Source: Gammaproteobacteria bacterium (GTDB lineage: Bacteria > Pseudomonadota > Gammaproteobacteria > Eutrophobiales > Eutrophobiaceae). Taken from it: a DNA stretch of 64,000 nucleotides. The stretch spans positions 1 through 64,000 of the forward strand of contig JAURPG010000021.1 of NCBI GenBank assembly GCA_030835405.1, written 5' to 3'. Shown here piece after piece: positions 36,988-46,074 of the stretch. The notes below the pieces were generated by a model, which worked only from the letters and a program-made list of their open reading frames with translations, had not been told where the DNA came from and searched no databases. The translations under genes were made by a program, and so were the position numbers. Numbering within the stretch: position 1 is the stretch's first letter; each line of letters begins with the position of its first letter.

Positions 36988-37698
36988 ATGCATGATTATA
37001 AACAGGATGAGGCCAGATTAACCTTCTATAAGACCCATCCGGAACAATGTGACCCTGATGATTTATGGGGGCAGGTAATGCGGACGGTAAATGGTAAGCC
37101 TGTGCCAGAAGAACAAATTAATTTAATTATTGAATTTGTTGTCAGATCTTTAAATCTACATAAAGAAGATGTATTACTGGATTTGTGCTGTGGTAATGGG
37201 GCCTTGACTGACAGGTTATTTAACTTTTGCGCAGGAGGCGTGGGAATTGATTTCTCAGAGCCATTAATAAGTATCGCTAATAAAAAATTTCATAAGGAAA
37301 ATCAACGGGATTATTTCTTAAGTGATATTGAAGACTTTCTGAATAAAGAAAATACCTGTCATCAATATACAAAAGCGATTTGTTATGGGTCATTTATGTA
37401 TTTGACAGAAAAAAAAGCTTTAAACGTCCTCAAGCTATTGTGTGAGAAATTTACTGGTGTTGAAAAGTTTCTAATTGGAAACCTCCCGGACAAAAACAAG
37501 ATTGAAACATTTGCCAAAAACAGGGGAGTGGAAAAAATAATTGCAGATGATCCTGCTGAACCATTTGGTATCTGGAGGACAAAAAGGGAATTTTCAAAAA
37601 TGGCAAATATGGCAGGATGGAATGTGACATTCAGTGAAATGCCGGAAAATTTTTATTCAGCTGGTTACCGGTATGATGCATTACTAATCAGGCAGTAG
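36988..37698 (+). CDS. Class I SAM-dependent methyltransferase
   Basis: A 236-residue soluble methyltransferase with the SAM-binding motif LLDLCCGNGALTDRLF near residue 60 and a following acidic motif GIDFSE. It lies between the two sulfotransferase genes with short spacers (15 and 8 nt), which places it in the glycan-modification set. In ABC-dependent O-antigen systems a terminal methyl group often stops chain growth and is read by the Wzt C-terminal domain; that role is possible here but unproved. Confidence 0.78.
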   Translation: MHDYKQDEARLTFYKTHPEQCDPDDLWGQVMRTVNGKPVPEEQINLIIEFVVRSLNLHKEDVLLDLCCGNGALTDRLFNFCAGGVGIDFSEPLISIANKKFHKENQRDYFLSDIEDFLNKENTCHQYTKAICYGSFMYLTEKKALNVLKLLCEKFTGVEKFLIGNLPDKNKIETFAKNRGVEKIIADDPAEPFGIWRTKREFSKMANMAGWNVTFSEMPENFYSAGYRYDALLIRQ

Positions 37699-37706
37699 GA
37701 TATTCA

Positions 37707-38513
37707 ATGAACGTAATCTGGTTTAGTGGGATGCCAAGATCGGGGACAAACTGGGTTTCCCAATTCTTTGCGGCTAGTCCGCAGATCAGAGTGAAGTTTT
37801 GTCCGTTATTTTCATATAAATTTAAAAACTCCATGTCCGAGTCAGACGATAAAAATTCCTGGAGACAATTTTTTAATAATGTATATGCAACCCCCGACGA
37901 ATTTATGGACCAGTTATATCTTTCCAGAGAAGGATTGCTGCCAGTCTTTAATGATAAAGAGAATACTCCTTCAACCTTGTTGATTAAATCTAATCGATTT
38001 CATAATTTAAGTTATAAAGTAATGAAGAAAATACCTGAAATGAAAATGGTCGGAATTGTACGTGATCCTGTTGCGGCAATAGGATCATGGCTTAATAATC
38101 CAATTGAGTTTCCAGCGGATGCAAATCCTATTGAAGAGTGGCGTACCGGGGCGTGTAGAAAAACCGGACCAGAAGAATATTGGGGCTTCAATGATTGGAT
38201 GGAGGTAACAAGGTTGTATATGCAAATGGAAAAGGAATTCTCCGAGAGATTTATGCTTGTCCGTTATGAGGAGATTGTGGGAAATCCACATCGGATTGCG
38301 AGGGAAATATTTGAAAAAATGGACTTAAAATATACTCAGCATGTCGATGACTTTATTGATAGTTCTATGTCTACCCATGTTGAACATCCACGTTCTGTAT
38401 TCAGAAAAAACCATGATGTAAAAAAATGGGGAAAAAGCTTAAGTAAAGATATAGTCAATAATATTTATAAGGAAATTAGAGGCACAAGTCTGGAAAGGTT
38501 TATTTATGAATAA
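37707..38513 (+). CDS. PAPS-dependent sulfotransferase family protein (second)
   Basis: A 268-residue protein with the 5'-phosphosulfate loop SGMPRSGTNW (7-16) and the 3'-phosphate site MVGIVRDPVAAIGSWLNN (~114-131), including the expected Arg119 and a following Ser. It is only distantly related to the first sulfotransferase in this cluster, so the two are unlikely to be recent duplicates and may sulfate different positions. It overlaps the next gene by 8 nt through an ATGAATAA junction. Confidence 0.8.
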   Translation: MNVIWFSGMPRSGTNWVSQFFAASPQIRVKFCPLFSYKFKNSMSESDDKNSWRQFFNNVYATPDEFMDQLYLSREGLLPVFNDKENTPSTLLIKSNRFHNLSYKVMKKIPEMKMVGIVRDPVAAIGSWLNNPIEFPADANPIEEWRTGACRKTGPEEYWGFNDWMEVTRLYMQMEKEFSERFMLVRYEEIVGNPHRIAREIFEKMDLKYTQHVDDFIDSSMSTHVEHPRSVFRKNHDVKKWGKSLSKDIVNNIYKEIRGTSLERFIYE

Positions 38514-39753
38514 ACCACTAAAAAACAGAATTGAAGACCTGGCAATATTTTCAGGGAAGAAATTATTTGATAAGCCCAGGCCAATAGGCCAACTATGGTC
38601 TCTAGACAGAAAAATATTTCATGAATTGGTGAATCAGATATATGAGAACCATCGTATTACTAATAATGGGGAACTCATAAAGACATTAGAATCAGAATTG
38701 AGGGAATTACATTCCTGTAACTATGTTATTGCCTTTGCGAACGCAAGTATCGCGATAGCTGCGCTACTGAAAATAATAAATAAAGATTACTATTCACAAA
38801 AAAATGGTGAAGTAATCTTGCCCGCTTTTACATATGTCGGTCTTCCGCATTTGATCAGGTGGGCCGGTTTGAAGCCCATATTTGTCGATGTCGATGAACA
38901 AAACCATACCTTGTCACCTGAGGCCAGTCTGGAAAAAATAAATAGTAATACGGCTGCGATATTACCCGTGCATCAGGTGAACAGGCCAGTCAATATCGAT
39001 GAATTTTCAGCTATTTCCAGTAAATTTGATATTCCAATTATTTATGATGCAGTTCATGGTGTGTTTTGTAGGGTTGACAATGTTCCTGTCGGTGGCTTTG
39101 GTCTGGCAGAAGTATTTAGTCTGCATGCAACAAAATTAATTAACGGTTTTGAGGGTGGCTACGTAACGACGAATGATAAAAGTCTTAAAGAAAAATTAAG
39201 GACAATCAGAAATTTTGGGATTATATCAGGTGATAATATTGACAGTATCGGTATTAATGGAAAATTGAATGAGATACATGCTGCATCAGCACTGTCGTCG
39301 CTAAATAGCTCAAAAGAGATTTTATCTGGGAACAAAAGAAGGTTTAATAAATACACTGAAGTATTCTCAAAAATACCTGGTTTAAGTTGGGTAGACTATG
39401 AAGAACATCCTGAAACCGGGGGGGTATATGAATATAACTATGAATTTTTTCTCCTGGCAGTACCTGAATCCTGGCCACTAGATCGCGACACATTGGTCAG
39501 GATGCTTAGAGATGAGGGTGCATTGGCCCGAGGTTACTATTCGCCTCCTGTCCACCTTAGTTCTCATTTTCCATCAGGACAGACAGTACCATCTTTACCT
39601 ATAACCGAAATGTTATCCAAAAGATATATCCAAATGCCTGTGGGAGAGTTGGTGAATGAGGACGATATAGTTGCCCTGGGAGATTGGTTCTTATTTGTTT
39701 ATAAGCATTCAGAACAAATAAGTAAAAAACTTGGCGGATATACAAATGAATAA
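38506..39753 (+). CDS. DegT/DnrJ/EryC1-family PLP aminotransferase (first)
   Basis: A 415-residue fold-type I enzyme of the sugar-aminotransferase family. The PLP lysine is Lys210 (in FSLHATKLINGFEGG), and Asp181 in IIYDAVHG should contact the pyridine nitrogen. Such enzymes aminate keto-sugar nucleotides, for example toward perosamine or 4-amino-4,6-dideoxyglucose. No dehydratase that would make the keto-sugar lies in the window. It is followed, with an 8-nt overlap, by a second family member with moderate similarity. Confidence 0.85.
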   Translation: MNKPLKNRIEDLAIFSGKKLFDKPRPIGQLWSLDRKIFHELVNQIYENHRITNNGELIKTLESELRELHSCNYVIAFANASIAIAALLKIINKDYYSQKNGEVILPAFTYVGLPHLIRWAGLKPIFVDVDEQNHTLSPEASLEKINSNTAAILPVHQVNRPVNIDEFSAISSKFDIPIIYDAVHGVFCRVDNVPVGGFGLAEVFSLHATKLINGFEGGYVTTNDKSLKEKLRTIRNFGIISGDNIDSIGINGKLNEIHAASALSSLNSSKEILSGNKRRFNKYTEVFSKIPGLSWVDYEEHPETGGVYEYNYEFFLLAVPESWPLDRDTLVRMLRDEGALARGYYSPPVHLSSHFPSGQTVPSLPITEMLSKRYIQMPVGELVNEDDIVALGDWFLFVYKHSEQISKKLGGYTNE

Positions 39754-40948
39754 TCTATTTTCTCTTTTGAGCGATAAAAAACCTGAATTTGATGCCCCTT
39801 TACACGTAGGGCAGTTATATTTACCTGAGAGAAAAGCATTTGATGCGGCATTCAATGCTGTATTCGACCGGCATTATTTTACTAACCATGGACCACTGGT
39901 GGAATCTCTTGACCTGGAAATTGCAGAATATCTGGGTGTAAATCATGCGGTGTGTATGACCAGCGGGACCATAGCCATCATGGTTGCCTGTAAGGCGCTA
40001 GATTTAAAGGGTACTGTTATTGTTCCCTCATTCACCTTTTGTGCCACTGTACAGGCGTTATTATGGTCGGGATTGAAACCTATATTTTGCGATGTAGATA
40101 ACGAATCTCATAATATCGATACAGACAAGATTCAGGCCTTGATTCGGGAAGATACATGCGCAATTGTAGGTGTCCATTTATGGGGGCGACCATGCGATGT
40201 AAATTTACTTCAGTCAATCGCAGATAAAAATAATCTTAAATTGATTTTTGATGCATGTCATGCGTTTGGCGTTACATCAGATAATATAAAGGTTGGAAAT
40301 TTCGGTGATCTTGAGATTTTTTCATTTCATGCAACCAAGATTCTCAATGCTGCAGAAGGTGGTTGTGTTACCACAAACTCACCTGATATTGCAGCAAGGT
40401 TAAAGACTATCCGTAATTTCCATTCATCAGATGTTGATGCTGATGTCTCGCTTAGAATCAATGGCAAGATGTCTGAGGCACAAGCTGCGATGGCCCAGCT
40501 TTCTTTACAAAACCTGGAAATGAACATAGCAAATAATAAAAGTCAGTGGAATACTTATTATAATGAATTAAGTTCTATTGCCGGACTGAAAATAATTATT
40601 TTAGATAATTCGCAAGCACAAAATTACCAGTATTTTGTATGCGAAATTATAGAAGAAGACTTTGGGCTTAGTCGAGACCAGCTTCTGGAATTATTAGTTG
40701 CTGAAAACATCCAGGCAAGAAAATATTTTAATCCACCTGCACATGCTCTTAATGCAATAGACGATTTTACTATTTGGACAAGTTTACCTATTACGGAAAA
40801 GCTTTGCGGACGTGTGCTGCAGTTACCATTAGGCTCATCAGGCAGCATCAAGAATGCTAAACGTGTATCAAATATTATAAGGTTGGCTAATGAGAATTCA
40901 AATCATATCAAACAATACTTTTTAGCTGAGAATACAAAAGATTTTTAA
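39746..40948 (+). CDS. DegT/DnrJ/EryC1-family PLP aminotransferase (second)
   Basis: A 400-residue paralogue of the preceding gene, with the PLP lysine Lys198 (FSFHATKILNAAEGG), Asp169 (FDACHAFG) and the family N-terminus VGQLYLPERKAF. The start is the ATG at 39746, preceded by GGCGGA, which overlaps the previous stop in the same ATGAATAA arrangement used at the junction before it. Two tandem aminotransferases suggest a diamino sugar or two different amino sugars, unless one has moved to another reaction; the substrate is not evident. Confidence 0.86.
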   Translation: MNNLFSLLSDKKPEFDAPLHVGQLYLPERKAFDAAFNAVFDRHYFTNHGPLVESLDLEIAEYLGVNHAVCMTSGTIAIMVACKALDLKGTVIVPSFTFCATVQALLWSGLKPIFCDVDNESHNIDTDKIQALIREDTCAIVGVHLWGRPCDVNLLQSIADKNNLKLIFDACHAFGVTSDNIKVGNFGDLEIFSFHATKILNAAEGGCVTTNSPDIAARLKTIRNFHSSDVDADVSLRINGKMSEAQAAMAQLSLQNLEMNIANNKSQWNTYYNELSSIAGLKIIILDNSQAQNYQYFVCEIIEEDFGLSRDQLLELLVAENIQARKYFNPPAHALNAIDDFTIWTSLPITEKLCGRVLQLPLGSSGSIKNAKRVSNIIRLANENSNHIKQYFLAENTKDF

Positions 40949-40950
40949 AT

Positions 40951-41658
40951 ATGCTGCAATCAATTGCAATAATGCAACCGTATTATTTTCCGTATATTGG
41001 ATATTTCAAACTTATCCATAAAACAGACTTATGGGTGGCTTTCGATATTGTGCAATACAATAGTAAGTCATGGATGAATAGAAATAGGGTTCTACACCCC
41101 AAACAGGGTTGGCAATATATAAACGTTCCAGTCAATAAGGCAGGGCATGGGACAAGCATAAATAAAATCAAGGTAGTGAATAAGCAGCAAGCCTTAAGCA
41201 AGGTGCTAGGACAAATTAATCATTACAAAAAATATGCGCCATATTTTAATCAAGTGATTAAAGTGATAGAGAAAGGTTTTAATGAAACCAGTTCAGATTT
41301 ATTGCTGGATCTTAATTTATCAATTATGTCTTCTGTATGCAGATATTTAGGGATAAGTTTTAATTGGAAACTTTGTTCAGATCTGAAAATTGATAATGCA
41401 AAAATAAAGCATGCAGGTGATTGGGCATTGGAGATATCAGATAAGCTTGGCGCAAAAGAATATTTTAATCTCCCAGGAGGTGTGAATCTATTTAACCATG
41501 AAGACTGGAGGCAAAGAAATATTGGGCTCAATTTTATTGAAACAGATTTGATGGAATATAGCTGTAAACCTTATGTTTTTGAGGAGAATCTCTCAATAAT
41601 TGATGTGTTAATGTGGAATGATCCGAATAGCTTGCTTGAGTATTTGGACGAAAAATAA
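40951..41658 (+). CDS. WbqC-like family protein
   Basis: A 235-residue member of the WbqC family, recognised from the N-terminal pattern IAIMQPYYFPYIGYFKLI, the aromatic-rich WMNRNRV stretch and the DWALEISDKLGAKEYFN region. WbqC proteins occur in many O-antigen clusters beside DegT-type aminotransferases and are suspected of helping to modify an amino sugar, but no reaction is firmly assigned. It starts 2 nt after the second aminotransferase, which fits joint action on the same sugar. Confidence 0.82.
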   Translation: MLQSIAIMQPYYFPYIGYFKLIHKTDLWVAFDIVQYNSKSWMNRNRVLHPKQGWQYINVPVNKAGHGTSINKIKVVNKQQALSKVLGQINHYKKYAPYFNQVIKVIEKGFNETSSDLLLDLNLSIMSSVCRYLGISFNWKLCSDLKIDNAKIKHAGDWALEISDKLGAKEYFNLPGGVNLFNHEDWRQRNIGLNFIETDLMEYSCKPYVFEENLSIIDVLMWNDPNSLLEYLDEK

Positions 41659-41663
41659 AAAAC

Positions 41664-42641
41664 ATGAATATATTTTCAGGAAAAAGTAAACAGCCAAAAC
41701 CAGTTGTCTCGGTTTGTATTCAGACATATCAACACGGTGATTATATCTCACAGGCGTTAGATAGTGTTCTTGAGCAGGAATGTGAATTTCCGTATGAAAT
41801 ACTACTTGGTGAAGATGGATCTACTGACGGAACGCGGGAAATTTGTAATGAATATGCCCAGAAGTATCCGGATGTGATCAGGTTGTTTTTAAATGACCGA
41901 AGTAATGTGATTTATATCGATGGGTACCCGACTGGCAGATGGAATTTTCTTAATAATGTGAAACACGCTAATGGTAAATACATTGCACTTTTATCAGGAG
42001 ATGATTACTGGCAGGCAAATGACAAGTTGCAGCAACAAATCGATATGCTTGAAAATAATGATAAATATTCCATGTGTTTTCACGATGTGAATATTTTGCA
42101 TGATGATGGTTCTCTTGAAGAATTTCCGGATTTGTCAGGCCATACAGAAATTAACCTTGAAGATTTATTTGATCAATGGTTTATCCCAACATGCAGCATG
42201 GTTTTTAGAAACAATATTAATTTTCCAGAATGGTTTACGGATGTGGCAAGTGGCGATATTGCACTACATTTTTTACTAGCAGAACAAGGTAAATTTTACT
42301 ATTTGAAAAATAATATGGGGGTGTACAGAAAGCATGCAGGAGGAGTGTCCAGTACTCATAATCATTATAAAAAAGCAGTGGACATGAGCAGGCTATATCA
42401 TTATCTAGATCTGCATTTTAATAGAAAATATAGAGATAAGATTAATAACGCCATCAAGGGAGAAATTTATCTTCATATTGAACAACCACATCTTCTGGAA
42501 AAGGAAATTACCAAAGCCAAGGTTGATGCGAAAATAAAATCCATGACAAGAGTGTTAAATCACCCGTTAATAAAACCAATAGTTCTTTTATTAAAAAAAA
42601 TTAAAAGGGACAAGAGATTTGGCGTTTATGAAGAAAATTAA
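41664..42641 (+). CDS. GT2 family glycosyltransferase
   Basis: A 325-residue cytoplasmic GT-A enzyme: VSVCIQTYQHGDYISQALDS, GEDGSTDGT, and the metal-binding region ending ALLSGDDYW (GDD in place of DXD). No membrane helices, so probably a polymer-assembly transferase acting at the cytoplasmic membrane face. It is co-directional with the cluster at 5 nt from the WbqC gene. Donor and linkage are unknown. Confidence 0.85.
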   Translation: MNIFSGKSKQPKPVVSVCIQTYQHGDYISQALDSVLEQECEFPYEILLGEDGSTDGTREICNEYAQKYPDVIRLFLNDRSNVIYIDGYPTGRWNFLNNVKHANGKYIALLSGDDYWQANDKLQQQIDMLENNDKYSMCFHDVNILHDDGSLEEFPDLSGHTEINLEDLFDQWFIPTCSMVFRNNINFPEWFTDVASGDIALHFLLAEQGKFYYLKNNMGVYRKHAGGVSSTHNHYKKAVDMSRLYHYLDLHFNRKYRDKINNAIKGEIYLHIEQPHLLEKEITKAKVDAKIKSMTRVLNHPLIKPIVLLLKKIKRDKRFGVYEEN

Positions 42642-42743
42642 ATTATTGTTAATGAGAAGTGAATTTATATCTTATATACGTATATATAGCAGATGGTTGA
42701 ATGCTGAAAAAAATGCTGATAATTGTATTCGAAGAGACTGGTT

Positions 42744-43997
42744 ATGAAAGTTGTACTTTTGTCTACATCAGACATTGGACATGGCGCTGGTGTAGCTGCA
42801 TACAGGTTACACAGATCACTTGTTAGTGCAGGTATTGAATCAAAAATGCTTGTTTGTGAGAAATTGTCTAATGATGATTCAGTATTTGAGATATTGAGTG
42901 AACCAAAGCATAAGGTCTGGAAATATCTCCGTAAGCTTGTTCATAAGTTAGAGAATCTAATAAATTATCTTGGACCTCAGTGTGCATTTTCATTACTAAG
43001 TATATTTTTGATATTCCATCCAATACTTAAATCTGCGGACATTATCCATTTTCATAATATACATTGGACCAGGAAAAACCTTTCTTTATTACTGCTTTTT
43101 TTGAAAAAACCAATTGTATGGACATTGCACGATATGTGGCCGGTAACAGGACATTGTATTTACTCCTATGAATGTGAAAACTGGAAGAATGGGTGTGGTA
43201 GTTGCCCGGATCTTAATATTTATCTTCCATTATTTTTTGACAACACGGCATATCAATGGAAATTAAAAAAATATATATATGACAAAACCAGGCCAATCCT
43301 GGTATCACCGTCAAAATGGCTGGAACAGATAACAAACATATCGCCACTGTTTAATAATTGTCTGAAATATAGAATTCCGTATGGTGTAGACCATCTTGAG
43401 TTTATGCCAATGGATAAATTTGAAGCCAGACAGAAACTTGGGTTAAAAAAGGATTGTAAATATTTATTGTGGGCTGCGTCAGATATTAATGATCAGCGTA
43501 AGGGGTTTAAATATTTTGAGAGGGCTATGGAGTCATTTGCAGCTATCGCCCCGACTGAAAATATTGAAATTTTGATTGTTGGGCGAGGTTATTCACAGTC
43601 AAGTGTGATTGAAAAACATTTTAAAGTTAATGATCTGGGGCATTTGGAAAATTTTAATGACCTGTCCTTCGTAATAGCTGCTGCAAATATATTTATCACG
43701 ACCAGTATTCAGGACAATTTACCAAATATCATTCTTGAAAGCCTGTCATGTGGTACTCCAGTGGTTGGTTTTGGTATTGGCGGTATACCAGATATGGTAA
43801 ACAACGGGAAAAATGGATTGTTAATATCTGAAAATAACCATGAACATCTGGCAAGTGCAATAAACCGGGTAATTTTTGATGATACAAACCTGAAAGCAAT
43901 GGAAGAATCGGCGAGAGACAAGGTGCTAAAAGAATTCACTTTCGAGAAACAGGCTGCAGGATATGAATCGATATATAAAGCAGCACTAGAAAAATAA
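42744..43997 (+). CDS. GT4 family glycosyltransferase
   Basis: A 417-residue GT-B transferase with N-terminal LLSTSDIGHGAGVAAYRLHR, the WTLHDMWPVTGHC block often seen in cluster GT4 enzymes, a cysteine-rich loop (CENWKNGCGSC), and the donor-site LPNIILESLSCGTPVVGFGIGG region. The ATG at 42744 is chosen over a TTG at 42723 because it begins the family motif directly. Linked sugar not determinable. Confidence 0.86.
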   Translation: MKVVLLSTSDIGHGAGVAAYRLHRSLVSAGIESKMLVCEKLSNDDSVFEILSEPKHKVWKYLRKLVHKLENLINYLGPQCAFSLLSIFLIFHPILKSADIIHFHNIHWTRKNLSLLLLFLKKPIVWTLHDMWPVTGHCIYSYECENWKNGCGSCPDLNIYLPLFFDNTAYQWKLKKYIYDKTRPILVSPSKWLEQITNISPLFNNCLKYRIPYGVDHLEFMPMDKFEARQKLGLKKDCKYLLWAASDINDQRKGFKYFERAMESFAAIAPTENIEILIVGRGYSQSSVIEKHFKVNDLGHLENFNDLSFVIAAANIFITTSIQDNLPNIILESLSCGTPVVGFGIGGIPDMVNNGKNGLLISENNHEHLASAINRVIFDDTNLKAMEESARDKVLKEFTFEKQAAGYESIYKAALEK

Positions 43998-44002
43998 GAA
44001 TC

Positions 44003-46021
44003 GTGCAAAAAATTCAAACAACAATCTTTTCATTTGATGTTTTTGATACTGTCATAACACGTACAGTTGCCAATCCCATTGATATGTTTGCACATATTAA
44101 AAATAGAATGGGCCAAATACAGGGGGTTCCTGAAAAATTAATAAATAGTTTTTCACGCATTAGAAGGCATGAAGAGATTGCTGCACGCAGAAAATCCTCA
44201 AATGAAGATATTTCAATAAAAGATATTTATAACGAGATACAGGAAAACTACAACCTTGAAAAAGATGTGGTTGACAGCCTTATCTCTCTGGAAATACAGG
44301 TGGAACGCGAATTTATTAAACCAATTTCACCTACTATAGAAGAGATTAGCCGAATGCGTGCCCGGGGAAGTGAGATAATTTTTATATCTGACATGTATCT
44401 ACCGCAAGAATTTATTGAGTCTATATTATTAGATTTTGGGGCATTTAATCCAGGCGACAGGCTTTACCTTTCCGGACAGATTGGACTATCCAAGGCAACG
44501 GGTAGTCTTTATCGGTATATATTAAATGAGAGGGATTTACGCCCGGACCAATTGGTTCATTATGGTGATAATAAGAAATCAGATATAGACATTCCCCAAT
44601 CTTTTGGTATCAAGATTAATTCGAGCTTGCAATTAAATCTAAATGCAAGTTTGTATGAAAATCTGATGTTATCATCAAAGTGTGATATGCCAGGATTAAA
44701 GTCTGTGTTAGTTGGGGCTAGTCATGCTGCCAGACTTGGGATACCGCATGAAAATGAAAGACAACAAATAATTGGAGACATCTCAGCCAATATCGCCGCA
44801 CCTGCATTTTACTCTTATATTTGGTGGGTATTGTTAAAAGCCAAAAGTAGAGGCATCAAATCACTATATTTTATGTCTAGAGATGGCCATATTCTTCTGC
44901 AAATTGCGAGAATAATAGAAGCAAAATTAAATACCGGGATCAGCTTAAAATATTTATATGTCTCTCGTGAATCCCTGCTACTAGCTTCAATTGCAAATGG
45001 TCTGGAGTCAGACTATATATGGCTGATAACCTACTTGCCAAAAATATCCATCAATAATGTTTGCGAACTATTGGATACTACAACTGAGGAATTAACGCAT
45101 ATTCTTGTTGATTATGGCTTTAAGGAAGAGGATTGGGACATTGAAATTGATCATAAACTCGCTGACTTATTCTGGGATTTCTTTAAAGATCAACGAACAC
45201 AAGAAATAATAAACAAGAATAACCAAACCCGTTTTGACAATACCTTAGGTTATCTAAGACAGGAAGGACTGACTGAAAATAATAATTTTGCTGTGGTGGA
45301 TATAGGATGGCAATGCCATAGTCAAATGGCGCTGAGCAGTATCCTGGATGGGGGAGGACAAAGACCATCTAACGGAGTATCCGGGTTTTATTTTGGTTTT
45401 GGCCGGAAAGTATATGTATATAAAAACGATAGTGTTTTTTCATTTTCTGCTGATTTAGATATTAGAAAAGTATTTTATCATTACAGCATTTTTGAAGTAT
45501 TTGCATCAGCTACACACGGCAAGACGGTGGGGTATGCGCGCGAAGGTGATAACTATGTGCCAGTCTTAAACAAAGAAGAAAACAGTAACGCTATAGCCTG
45601 GGGTTTGGATATTCAGGAACGGACAATTCTGAAATTTAGTGAGTATATATCTGAACATCTTGAACATTCTAATTTCAATTATCAGACAATAAAATCAATA
45701 TTAAAACCGATAATTTTTCGGTTTACACAAAAGCCAACGCCAGTGGAAGCAGATATCTATGGTGATTTTCTATTTTCCTGTTATTTACAAGAATCCGGGT
45801 ATGATCCTATCGCACCAAAACTAAGCAGGAAAGAATTCTGGGAAAAATTAATTGCCGGAGACAGGGTCATTAGTCTCTGGTTTTCCGGCACCTTCTCAAG
45901 ATCCAACCTGAAAATTGAAGGTATGATTTGGAATATCAATATATTTCGCAGGGTATTGCAATCTTATATCAGAGTCAGATACGGTCGACAAAAGAAATAT
46001 TTTTTTAACATGGATATTTGA
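44003..46021 (+). CDS. COG5610-type HAD-superfamily protein
   Basis: A 672-residue protein. Residues ~8-220 form a HAD domain: nucleophile region FDVFDTVITR (Asp12, Asp15), IFISDMYLP, and the C-terminal acid motif HYGDNKKSDI. The rest includes a second segment ISANIAAPAFYSYIWWVLLK followed by SLYFMSRDGHILLQIA, a mark of this family, which is recurrent in O-antigen and capsule clusters. Activity is not established; a phosphatase acting on a sugar or lipid carrier is possible. Translation starts at GTG 44003, 5 nt after the preceding gene. Confidence 0.75.
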   Translation: MQKIQTTIFSFDVFDTVITRTVANPIDMFAHIKNRMGQIQGVPEKLINSFSRIRRHEEIAARRKSSNEDISIKDIYNEIQENYNLEKDVVDSLISLEIQVEREFIKPISPTIEEISRMRARGSEIIFISDMYLPQEFIESILLDFGAFNPGDRLYLSGQIGLSKATGSLYRYILNERDLRPDQLVHYGDNKKSDIDIPQSFGIKINSSLQLNLNASLYENLMLSSKCDMPGLKSVLVGASHAARLGIPHENERQQIIGDISANIAAPAFYSYIWWVLLKAKSRGIKSLYFMSRDGHILLQIARIIEAKLNTGISLKYLYVSRESLLLASIANGLESDYIWLITYLPKISINNVCELLDTTTEELTHILVDYGFKEEDWDIEIDHKLADLFWDFFKDQRTQEIINKNNQTRFDNTLGYLRQEGLTENNNFAVVDIGWQCHSQMALSSILDGGGQRPSNGVSGFYFGFGRKVYVYKNDSVFSFSADLDIRKVFYHYSIFEVFASATHGKTVGYAREGDNYVPVLNKEENSNAIAWGLDIQERTILKFSEYISEHLEHSNFNYQTIKSILKPIIFRFTQKPTPVEADIYGDFLFSCYLQESGYDPIAPKLSRKEFWEKLIAGDRVISLWFSGTFSRSNLKIEGMIWNINIFRRVLQSYIRVRYGRQKKYFFNMDI

Positions 46022-46074
46022 AATGATTCTTTCGATGCAGAAATATTTTAAATTATATATTCCAGGGTTTAAGT

